Source: Candidatus Gerdarchaeota archaeon (GTDB lineage: Archaea > Asgardarchaeota > Heimdallarchaeia > JABLTI01). Taken from it: 5,403 nt of DNA. Of this stretch, positions 1-5,403 are shown one piece after another. Each line of letters starts with the position of its first letter. Positions within the stretch are counted from its first letter, which is position 1. The position numbers and the translations under genes are program-made. Below the pieces are notes generated by a model that was not told where the DNA came from, made no database searches, and worked only from the letters and a program-made list of their open reading frames with translations. The stretch spans positions 1 through 5,403 of the forward strand of contig JAEORJ010000112.1 in NCBI GenBank assembly GCA_016840945.1, written 5' to 3'.

Positions 1-1705
1 AATAGGTATTATTTATTAAATTATTAAGTTGAACAAGAAGAAGCGAAAGACTTGTGTTAAAAGCAAATAATTTAGTTGCTGAATGATCAAAACTATCATT
101 AGCCATGATTGTGAGATAATGCCAACCAGCAGTAATTGGTAAATAAGTTCTATAGGTATTTCCCTCAATAGGAGTCCAAGTTACAAAGCTATCACTATCC
201 CATTTATATTGAACACTTAAAGGTGTACTTTTATCTGTTATTTGAACATCAATGCTTTTCCCTTGAGGTTGAGTAGTCTCATTAGTTAAGCTTTTTAGAG
301 CAATTGTTGGTGCAGAGTTATCAAAATCAAAGAAATATTCAAACAATTCAGTTCCATAATAATCAGTTGTATGTATAGTAAGTTGATGAATTCCAGAAAA
401 CCCTTTGTTCAGAATAATATCATGTGGACTTAGAAATAAAATTTGAATTGTATCCTTATCCCACTCATAAGTAGCAAAAGTAACATCACTAGCAACAGAA
501 AAGTCAAGTATTTCACCATCAGTAACTACAGAATTATTAGCTGGGCTATTAAGTATTACATTAATTTCAGAAGGATCATAATATAACTGATAGATAGCTT
601 TGTTAATATTACCATAGTCATCTTCAGATTCAACTGTTAAAGTATGCAATCCAATAGTTGTTGTCGGTAAATATACTACTTTAGGTGAAGTAAATCCAAT
701 AAATGAACCAGCATCCCATTTATATCTATTTGTAATTGCATCAGATGAGGTAGTAATAGTAGCGTTTTGTGCAGAATAATAGATTGTGTTATTTGTATAA
801 CCAGTTATATCAATAGTTGGATAACTAGTTTTATACATGTAAAGTTGCATACCAATTGTTTCAATGTTATTTTCAAAAGTATATGAATGATCAAATGTAT
901 CATTAGCATCATTAATAGTCCAACTACAAGCATAAGTATAACTTCCCGTATGAATCTCTACACTATTTTCTCTACCAGAAACATATGTTGATGGCTCTAA
1001 CCTTACTGTATATGTTGTACGTAATCTATAACCTTCTGGAATAAGCACTTTATTAGGTAAAGTAACTGAATAGACATATTTTCCATCATCAAGAAGACCT
1101 TGAGTATGTATAATATAGGTAGCTACTTCGGTTGCTGGATTGAATAGCTCTAAAGTCATCTTTAATGTCCATCTATTATATGTTGAGGGCCAAACATCAC
1201 CCATAACCATGAAGTATACTTTCCCTTGAATATAAGTATCAGCAGTAAAAACAGGGGTAAAAATGGTTGAATATATATGCTCACCATTTACTAAATCATA
1301 ACTTCGTAATTGACCAAATTCACCAAGTGTATGCCAGAAAATTTCAGGATAAGAAGATGGGGTATACTGCCTAAAATTCACGTTGTAATAATCTGCTACT
1401 GGACCTAAATCTTCATATCTTTCCCATTCGAAAACATAACCATTCGCATCTAAATCAACAAAACTATTCTGAGTGAAATATCCTTGTAGTTTATAATTAC
1501 CAGGAGTTGTAATTGTATCATTTACAATTGCTTGAGGTTCTATATTACCTATTTCATCATCTAAAATAGGTGATTGTTGCATTTCTTCTACTGGTGAATC
1601 AATAGTAGTTTCTTCTACAAGATCTCCACCAATGTTTGTTAAATATAATAAAGATTGTAAACATAAAATCATTAATAACACAGAATATAATTTTGCGATT
1701 TTCAT
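1..1705 (-). CDS. Secreted/cell-surface protein with Ig/PKD-like repeats (C-terminus beyond window)
   Basis: Open for 568 codons from an ATG at 1705 to the window edge without a stop, so the C-terminus is missing. An in-frame TAG at 1745-1747 with no ATG after it fixes this start. Residues 1-22 form a signal peptide (Lys at 2 and 5, then a Leu-rich core), followed by an acidic Glu/Asp/Thr/Ser linker to about residue 60. Residues about 70-290 are a unique, aromatic-rich, beta-type region I cannot assign. Three related modules follow at about 295-378, 380-460 and 466-550. Each has a Tyr-x-Trp-Asp strand (YKWD 328, YEWD 413, YKWD 500) and a later Gly-x-His-x-Leu-Thr strand (GLHTLTV, GIHQLTI, GWHYLTI) ending near an Asp pair, as in Ig/PKD-like beta-sandwiches. 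At least nine N-x-S/T sequons suggest a glycosylated envelope protein. No membrane anchor is visible; one could lie in the missing part. Role unknown: adhesion, S-layer or surface binding are all possible. Confidence 0.85.
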   Translation of the reverse strand, partial: MKIAKLYSVLLMILCLQSLLYLTNIGGDLVEETTIDSPVEEMQQSPILDDEIGNIEPQAIVNDTITTPGNYKLQGYFTQNSFVDLDANGYVFEWERYEDLGPVADYYNVNFRQYTPSSYPEIFWHTLGEFGQLRSYDLVNGEHIYSTIFTPVFTADTYIQGKVYFMVMGDVWPSTYNRWTLKMTLELFNPATEVATYIIHTQGLLDDGKYVYSVTLPNKVLIPEGYRLRTTYTVRLEPSTYVSGRENSVEIHTGSYTYACSWTINDANDTFDHSYTFENNIETIGMQLYMYKTSYPTIDITGYTNNTIYYSAQNATITTSSDAITNRYKWDAGSFIGFTSPKVVYLPTTTIGLHTLTVESEDDYGNINKAIYQLYYDPSEINVILNSPANNSVVTDGEILDFSVASDVTFATYEWDKDTIQILFLSPHDIILNKGFSGIHQLTIHTTDYYGTELFEYFFDFDNSAPTIALKSLTNETTQPQGKSIDVQITDKSTPLSVQYKWDSDSFVTWTPIEGNTYRTYLPITAGWHYLTIMANDSFDHSATKLFAFNTSLSLLLVQLNNLINNTY

Positions 1706-1770
1706 AACAGTTGCGACCCCATCTGTTTTTTGATAAATTCTTATCTAGATATTGAATAATTCATTTTCAA

Positions 1771-1780
1771 ATTAATATAG
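1771..1780 (-). promoter_or_regulatory. Possible TATA box of the surface-protein gene
   Basis: The minus strand reads CTATATTAAT, 66-75 bases before the ATG at 1705. An archaeal start site about 25 bases downstream would give a leader of about 40 bases. The whole spacer is very AT-rich, so chance matches are expected; the main support is the similar spacing of a candidate before the GTPase gene. Confidence 0.25.
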
Positions 1781-1793
1781 ACTATTTTGCTTA

Positions 1794-1815
1794 AAGATAT
1801 TTTAACTTATATCTT
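1794..1815. repeat. Short AT-rich inverted repeat in the 1706-1889 spacer
   Basis: AAGATAT (1794-1800) and ATATCTT (1809-1815) are perfect 7-base arms around an 8-base loop, upstream of the surface-protein gene. With one G-C pair per stem it would be a weak hairpin; it could be a regulator site or simply chance in AT-rich DNA. Confidence 0.25.
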
Positions 1816-1832
1816 CATTAATTTAAGTATTA

Positions 1833-1856
1833 GTAATTAGGTAATTAAGTAATAAA
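1833..1856. repeat. Three degenerate tandem octamers
   Basis: GTAATTAG, GTAATTAA and GTAATAAA follow one another without gaps, and a shorter GTATTA precedes them at 1827-1832. They lie between the end of the GTPase gene and the possible promoter of the surface-protein gene. They may be slippage products in AT-rich spacer DNA; a regulatory role is only conceivable. Confidence 0.35.
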
Positions 1857-1867
1857 AAGTGATGAAT

Positions 1868-1882
1868 AAAGAAAAAAAGCTT
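1868..1882 (-). terminator. Oligo-T terminator of the GTPase gene
   Basis: On the minus strand AAGCTTTTTTTCTTT begins 7 bases after the TAA at 1892-1890, giving seven T, a C and three T. Archaeal RNA polymerase can stop at such U-tracts without a strong hairpin. The identical 15-mer occurs after the aminopeptidase gene at 4782-4796, also just past the stop, which supports a terminator function. Confidence 0.55.
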
Positions 1883-1889
1883 TTGATAT

Positions 1890-2630
1890 TTACAAATTAT
1901 TATTTTTCTTATAATCCAATAAACCAAAGATATTGAAAGCTGATAAAAAGCAATTATTAATAGTTTGTTTGAGTTCATCAATGCCTTCACTTGTTATATT
2001 TGAAACCTTAACTGTGTGGATTTTATCTAACCCTATATCAACACCAATCTTATCGAGAATAGTTTCATGAACAAAAGTTTTTGCAGCACTGATATCATCA
2101 TCAGTAACGATTATATCTTCACTATCTAAATGCGTACCTAAAATTATGATACTAGTCATATCTTGTATAATGTCGCGTTCAATTGCTCGATTTAACCAGT
2201 ATTCTAATTCCTGGAAAGTATTCATATCACTTAAATCATAGGTTAAAACAAGTGCCAATACTACTTTTATTGGTGAGATGTGGAAATAAAGGTCAACAGC
2301 ATCCTCAAAAGCTAATCCTTCACCTAATTTAGATCTACCTTTTTGGCCAGGCATAATAAAAATTTGTGAGGTAGTTTTTATGAGGTATTCTTCTATATTC
2401 GATTGAAAAATGAAATAATCTAATTCAAGATTAACAGATTTCCGTAACGAATCATCTTCTGGATTATAAAATGCGCGACTTTTATAACTAGTAATATTGA
2501 TTGCTGTATGCGTTTTACCTGTATGCCCATCTCCAACAAAAACAACTCCTCCAGTACAGACTATCTTACTTTCTGTAAAATAAATTAAACTAGCAAGATT
2601 CGTCTTATTAATGGACATAATAGTAAACAT
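1890..2630 (-). CDS. Divergent Ras/Rab-like small GTPase
   Basis: A P-loop GTPase domain fills most of 246 residues. Seen: G1 GDGHTGKT at 33-40; a hydrophobic strand, then MPGQKG at 93-98 where G3 (DxxGQ) belongs; a Rab-like stretch LVLTYDLSDMNTFQELEYWL at 127-146; G4 THLD at 166-169; and a G5-like SNITSEGIDEL at 210-220. A Ser at 65 may stand in for the switch I Thr. The G3 Asp is replaced by Ile/Met and G4 is THLD rather than NKxD, a form known from Roc domains such as LRRK2. Intact G1 suggests nucleotide binding, but Mg-water positioning and hydrolysis may be altered. There is a 25-residue N-terminal extension and no C-terminal lipidation cysteine. The start could instead be Met5 (2618), which has GGGATG at 2629-2634 upstream. 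The gene diverges from the SPFH operon. The GTPase class is firm; partner and role are unknown. Confidence 0.88.
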   Translation of the reverse strand: MFTIMSINKTNLASLIYFTESKIVCTGGVVFVGDGHTGKTHTAINITSYKSRAFYNPEDDSLRKSVNLELDYFIFQSNIEEYLIKTTSQIFIMPGQKGRSKLGEGLAFEDAVDLYFHISPIKVVLALVLTYDLSDMNTFQELEYWLNRAIERDIIQDMTSIIILGTHLDSEDIIVTDDDISAAKTFVHETILDKIGVDIGLDKIHTVKVSNITSEGIDELKQTINNCFLSAFNIFGLLDYKKNNNL

Positions 2631-2691
2631 CCCGTTTAATTTTTGAATAATTTAACCTGTTTCTTTGAATGCTAAATTTTGATAAACCCAA

Positions 2692-2700
2692 GATATAATC
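2692..2700 (-). promoter_or_regulatory. Possible TATA box of the GTPase gene
   Basis: The minus strand reads GATTATATC, 62-70 bases before the ATG at 2630. This nearly matches the spacing of the candidate before the surface-protein gene and implies a leader of about 40 bases. Chance is a real alternative in this AT-rich 244-base divergent spacer. Confidence 0.25.
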
Positions 2701-2810
2701 AAATTTAGTTTCTACTTCTGTAATTAATATTTTTTTAGCTTATCATTTAAATATCTATAGTTGGTAGCAAATCCAGACAAAAAAAGAGATCTATTTTACT
2801 AAAATGAACT

Positions 2811-2820
2811 AGAAAAATAT
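2811..2820 (+). promoter_or_regulatory. Possible BRE/TATA element of the SPFH operon
   Basis: AGAAAAATAT lies 55-64 bases before the ATG at 2875, a purine-rich stretch running into an A/T box as in archaeal BRE-TATA promoters. Position fits the other two candidates in the window, but the match is weak. I see nothing else distinctive in the 2631-2874 spacer. Confidence 0.22.
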
Positions 2821-2860
2821 TCCAAAGTAAGATTATTAAATTAAAATAGCATTAAATACA

Positions 2861-2869
2861 AAGGATGAT
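2861..2869 (+). promoter_or_regulatory. Ribosome binding site of the SPFH gene
   Basis: AAGGATGAT ends five bases before the ATG at 2875 and partly matches the GGAGGTGAT complement of the 16S rRNA 3' end. It supports the chosen start. Confidence 0.45.
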
Positions 2870-2874
2870 AAAAT

Positions 2875-3738
2875 ATGGCTTATTTTAAAGGTGATCCATC
2901 TAAATATATTATTAAATATGTTAACGGAAAGAGTAAGAAATCTGGGCTCGGAATTAGTTTTCTTTTCTTTAAAATGAATACCACCATTGCAGCTATACCA
3001 GCAATGACAATTGATTCTAATTTTATTTTCAACGAAATTACGAAAAATAATCAAGCAATAACACTTCAAGGGCATTTTACCTATAGGATAAAAGATCCAA
3101 GGAAAATGGCTACTATACTTAATTTCCAAATAAATCCTAGAACATTTCAATATCAATCGGTTGATCCTGAAAAACTTGATATGAGGATCAAAAATGTTGT
3201 TCAGGTACGAACTCGAAGTCTCATAGAGAAAATGGTTCTTGAAGAAGCAATCATTGCATCCGAAAAATTAGCAAGCTCTGTGATGGAATCTGTTGAAGAT
3301 CAAACAATCATCAAAGAAATGGGTATAGATGTGTTATCAGTAACTTTTCTATCAATAAGACCAACACCAGAAATTGCTAGAGCGCTTGAAGCAGAATATC
3401 GAGAAAACTTACAAATGACTGCTGATAAGGCGATATATGAGAGAAGAGCTGCTGCAGTAGAACAAGAAAGTAAAATCAAAGAAAATGAACTCAATTCACA
3501 AATTGCTCTTGAAAAGAAACGTAAAGAATTGATCGCTTTGGAAGGTGAAAATATCATCAAAGAAGCTGAGTTTAGAGCAAAAGCAAACGAGACTGAGTTG
3601 GAAGCTTATAAGAAATTATCTCCAAACACACTACTAGCATTGGCTATGAAAGATTTAGGTGAAAATGCTAATAAAATCGGCAACTTAACAACCACCTCAG
3701 AGATTTTAGCTTCACTTCTAAAGGAAACCAAAAAATAA
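2875..3738 (+). CDS. SPFH/band 7 (stomatin-prohibitin-flotillin) family protein without N-terminal membrane segment
   Basis: SPFH proteins oligomerise on membranes and organise microdomains or modulate partner proteins. Here 287 residues show a band 7 domain at about 10-165: GLGISFLFFKMNTTIAAIP at 24-42, the NNQAITLQGHFTYRIKDP strand pair at 58-75, a helix with repeated Arg/Lys, and MGIDVLSVTFLSIRPTPE at 149-166. A charged Ala/Glu/Lys-rich coiled coil follows at about 168-247. The tail has LSPNTLLALAMKDLG at 248-262 and ends in LASLLKETKK. Unlike stomatin or prohibitin there is no N-terminal hydrophobic anchor; residues 27-32 (ISFLFF) are too short to span a membrane, so attachment would be peripheral or through a partner. 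It is the first gene of a tight operon: the NAD-kinase-like gene starts 14 bases after its stop. The family call is firm. The exact subfamily and membrane target are not visible. Confidence 0.9.
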   Translation: MAYFKGDPSKYIIKYVNGKSKKSGLGISFLFFKMNTTIAAIPAMTIDSNFIFNEITKNNQAITLQGHFTYRIKDPRKMATILNFQINPRTFQYQSVDPEKLDMRIKNVVQVRTRSLIEKMVLEEAIIASEKLASSVMESVEDQTIIKEMGIDVLSVTFLSIRPTPEIARALEAEYRENLQMTADKAIYERRAAAVEQESKIKENELNSQIALEKKRKELIALEGENIIKEAEFRAKANETELEAYKKLSPNTLLALAMKDLGENANKIGNLTTTSEILASLLKETKK

Positions 3739-3752
3739 GAAAGGTCATTTGT

Positions 3753-4700
3753 ATGACTCGCGTTGAAAAAATAGTTGTGGTAACCAAGAAAACTTGGTTA
3801 GAAGAATTAATAGAACGATTCAATACTAAATCACAAGCTAAATTCTATATACAACATATGGGTGGTTCGTTCACCGATTATGAAACTGCCCATGAACAAT
3901 ATTATTCTTCACTAGAGAAACTAAAACAACTATTACCAAAGGAAATTAAGTATCAAATAATTGAGAAAGAGTTTATTCCAAATTTTCTGTTCGGTCCAAC
4001 AGATTTGATTGTTGTAATAGGCCAAGATGGGTTGGTCATTAATACTTCCAAATATCTTGAAAATCAAAGAATTATCGCTGTAAATCCTGATCCTAAAAGA
4101 TTCGATGGAGTAATGCTACCTTTTTCAGTGGATGAGGTTCCAAAAGTAATCAAAGATGTGGTAAATGATACCTATAATTTAATACCTGTGACAATGGCTG
4201 TCGCTAAGTTGAATAATAGTCAACAGCTATTCGCAGTTAATGATCTATTTATTGGTCATAAATCGCATGGTTCTGCGAGATATACTATAATTAATCGAAA
4301 TCTAAGAGAAAAACAAAGTTCAAGTGGAATTATCGTTTCTACCGGAGCTGGATCTAGTGCTTGGTTTAGGTCAATCATTACCGGAGCAATTGGAATAGTA
4401 AACATGTTTAGAGGTGTTTCATCTTATGTTGAACCTGCTAGAGAGGATGAATATCGATTTCCTTGGAACGCAAGTTTTTTGAAATTTGCTGTAAGAGAAC
4501 CCTTCATAAGTAAAACCTCACAAGCAAACATAGTTTTTGATACAATATATGATGGTGATAAATTAGTTATTGAATCAAATATGCCTGAGAATGGTGTCAT
4601 TTTTAGTGATGGAATAGAAAAGGATTATCTAGATTTCAATTCAGGTACTATCGCAGAGATAAGTGTTGCTGACAAAGAAGCCAATCTTGTAATCAAATAA
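3753..4700 (+). CDS. NAD kinase-fold protein resembling the mitochondrial NADK2 type
   Basis: NAD kinases phosphorylate NAD to NADP. This 315-residue protein has the family's two-part layout. N-terminal part: an alpha/beta start (KIVVVTK at 6-12), then IGQDGL at 89-94 where GGDGT is expected, followed by AVNPDPKRFDGVMLP at 109-123. C-terminal part: NDLFIG at 163-168 (the NE motif, Glu changed to Asp), SARYTI at 174-179, EKQSSSG at 186-192, STGAGSSAW at 196-204 and VREPF at 247-251. From memory of the family, VNxDPxRxxG, the FIG...S-R-A-Y...EKQ-SSG...TG-GS-AW run and the REP triplet are features of eukaryotic NADK2 rather than of typical bacterial or archaeal NAD kinases. The Asp-Gly of the GGDG motif is kept, but one Gly is Gln and the Thr is Leu, so kinase activity is uncertain; an NAD(P)-binding or sensing role is possible. 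AAGGTCAT at 3741-3748 is a plausible ribosome site. Co-transcription with the SPFH gene is likely. Confidence 0.82.
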   Translation: MTRVEKIVVVTKKTWLEELIERFNTKSQAKFYIQHMGGSFTDYETAHEQYYSSLEKLKQLLPKEIKYQIIEKEFIPNFLFGPTDLIVVIGQDGLVINTSKYLENQRIIAVNPDPKRFDGVMLPFSVDEVPKVIKDVVNDTYNLIPVTMAVAKLNNSQQLFAVNDLFIGHKSHGSARYTIINRNLREKQSSSGIIVSTGAGSSAWFRSIITGAIGIVNMFRGVSSYVEPAREDEYRFPWNASFLKFAVREPFISKTSQANIVFDTIYDGDKLVIESNMPENGVIFSDGIEKDYLDFNSGTIAEISVADKEANLVIK

Positions 4701-4705
4701 TCCGA

Positions 4706-4718
4706 TTTCTTTTTTTTT
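4706..4718 (+). terminator. Oligo-T terminator of the SPFH/NAD-kinase-like operon
   Basis: Six bases after the TAA at 4698-4700 comes TTTC followed by nine T. No stem precedes it, which fits archaeal U-tract termination better than a bacterial Rho-independent terminator. Confidence 0.55.
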
Positions 4719-4781
4719 GATGAATTGATTATTGTAAAATTGTGTCATACCAATTTAAACAAAAATAGCTTTGAAGAAAAG

Positions 4782-4814
4782 AAAGAAAAAAAGCTTATGA
4801 AGCAATCTTCATAA
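4782..4814 (-). terminator. Hairpin plus oligo-T terminator of the aminopeptidase gene
   Basis: The arms TTATGAAG (4795-4802) and CTTCATAA (4807-4814) form a perfect 8-base stem with a 4-base loop. Read on the minus strand it starts 5 bases after the TAA at 4822-4820 and is followed by GC, seven T, then CTTT. The plus strand also meets six T at 4823-4828 shortly after the stem, so the element could back up the operon's own terminator in this convergent spacer. Confidence 0.65.
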
Positions 4815-4819
4815 ACTAG

Positions 4820-5403
4820 TTATTTTTTCCAATTACGGATTAAATCAACCATTAAGCGAACAGCTGGGCCTTTACTACCACTTGGATTATACCCATCATC
4901 ACCTTCTTGACTGGTATATCCAGCAATATCCATATGAATCCATGGAAGGTCTTCTACAAATTTGCTTAGAAATCTAGCAGCTGTAATAGCACCACCAGGT
5001 CGACCTCCAGTGTGTTTAAAGTCAGCAATATCACTTTTTAGTTGGGGATCATAAACATCCCAGAGAGGCATACGCCAGACTGGTTCACCGGAAGATTTCG
5101 AAGCTTCCTCGAGTGTTTTAGCAAGGTCATCATCATTTGAGAAATAACCAAGAACATGATTGCCTAATGCTATCCACATTGCTCCAGTTAAAGTAGCAAA
5201 GTCAAACATTGCTTTTGGTTTGTAATTTCTAGCTGCATAAGTTAATGCATCATTGATAATCATTCTACCTTCAGCATCGGTACTGATAACTTCAATTGTT
5301 TGACCACTGTAACTATTAACAACATCACCAGGGTGATAAGCTTTACCAGAAGGCATATTATCAGTAGCAGGAATGAGACCAATTATTCGAACATTGGGTT
5401 TTA
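4820..5403 (-). CDS. M17 leucyl aminopeptidase, C-terminal part (5' end beyond window)
   Basis: M17 enzymes are cytosolic, two-metal aminopeptidases, usually hexamers, that remove N-terminal residues, often Leu, in peptide turnover. The frame is open to the right edge (KPNVRIIGLIPATDNMPSG), so the Met at 5356 is internal and not the start; 193 residues are visible. Landmarks counted from that Met: NMPSGKAYHPGDV, then SGQTIEV, then the signature TDAEGR at 26-31 (codons 5281-5264) with the metal ligands Asp27 and Glu29 and the catalytic Arg31. Next come FATLTGA, the GGRPGGAITAARFLS region and WIHMDIAG near the C-terminus. All match the PepA family in order and spacing. The catalytic Lys and the other metal-binding Asp residues belong to the missing upstream part. 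The C-terminus is intact (RNWKK, stop at 4822-4820). The gene converges on the SPFH operon and looks unrelated to it. Whether the family name pepA applies cannot be settled from the fragment. Confidence 0.93.
   Translation of the reverse strand, partial: KPNVRIIGLIPATDNMPSGKAYHPGDVVNSYSGQTIEVISTDAEGRMIINDALTYAARNYKPKAMFDFATLTGAMWIALGNHVLGYFSNDDDLAKTLEEASKSSGEPVWRMPLWDVYDPQLKSDIADFKHTGGRPGGAITAARFLSKFVEDLPWIHMDIAGYTSQEGDDGYNPSGSKGPAVRLMVDLIRNWKK

Noticed and set aside
1875..1884. Palindrome AAAAGCTTTT as a hairpin terminator or operator
   Set aside because: It has no loop and is mostly A/T next to an A-run, so it follows from the oligo-T tract and cannot form a useful hairpin.
2836..3156. Open frame of 106 codons on the minus strand
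   Set aside because: It lies opposite the strongly supported SPFH gene and its product is a Cys/Ile/Phe-rich mixture with no family resemblance; it is a shadow frame.
3300..3560. Open frame of 86 codons on the minus strand
   Set aside because: It is the antisense of the coiled-coil region of the SPFH gene; Glu/Lys/Ala-rich coding commonly gives Ser/Leu/Phe-rich open antisense frames.
3753..4700. Diacylglycerol/sphingosine kinase instead of NAD kinase
   Set aside because: These share the GGDG fold core, but the NDLFIG, STGAGSSAW and VNPDPKR motifs point to the NAD kinase branch.
4820..5356. A complete 178-residue aminopeptidase starting at the Met at 5356
   Set aside because: The frame continues upstream to the window edge with family-typical sequence, and M17 enzymes need catalytic residues that precede this Met, so it is a window-cut gene, not a short one.
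1..5403. CRISPR array, insertion sequence, tRNA or rRNA
   Set aside because: I see no spaced direct repeats, transposase-like frame with terminal inverted repeats, or tRNA/rRNA-like segment; the noncoding gaps are all shorter than 250 bases.

Overview
The window is AT-rich DNA with five protein-coding genes, two of them cut by the window edges, and no RNA genes. The best guess for the host is an archaeon of the Asgard (Promethearchaeota) type. The reasons are a Ras/Rab-like small GTPase with degenerate motifs, a secreted Ig/PKD-type surface protein rich in N-glycosylation sequons, short oligo-T tracts just after stop codons, and possible TATA-like boxes about 60-75 bases before three starts. 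This is inference from gene content and style; no rRNA or other phylogenetic marker is present, and an AT-rich bacterium is not formally excluded.

Layout from left to right. (1) Minus strand, 1-1705: the N-terminal 568 codons of a large secreted protein with a signal peptide, a unique N-terminal beta-rich region and three related Ig/PKD-like modules; its 3' end lies beyond position 1. (2) 1706-1889: AT-rich spacer with a possible promoter, small degenerate repeats and the oligo-T end of the next gene. (3) Minus strand, 1890-2630: a divergent small GTPase. (4) 2631-2874: divergent spacer that should hold promoters for both flanking genes. (5) Plus strand, 2875-3738 and 3753-4700: a compact two-gene operon of a soluble-looking SPFH/band 7 protein and a divergent NAD-kinase-fold protein that resembles the mitochondrial NADK2 type more than the ordinary archaeal/bacterial type. 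(6) 4701-4819: convergent spacer with a terminator for each side. (7) Minus strand, 4820 to the right edge: the C-terminal part of an M17 leucyl aminopeptidase whose 5' end lies beyond the window.

The most interesting part is the centre. A membrane-scaffold-type SPFH protein is apparently co-transcribed with an NADK2-like protein whose GGDG motif is altered, and a degenerate small GTPase is transcribed divergently from them. A shared role in membrane organisation or NAD(P) metabolism is a hypothesis, not shown by the sequence. The surface protein and the aminopeptidase look like unrelated neighbours with their own transcription signals.
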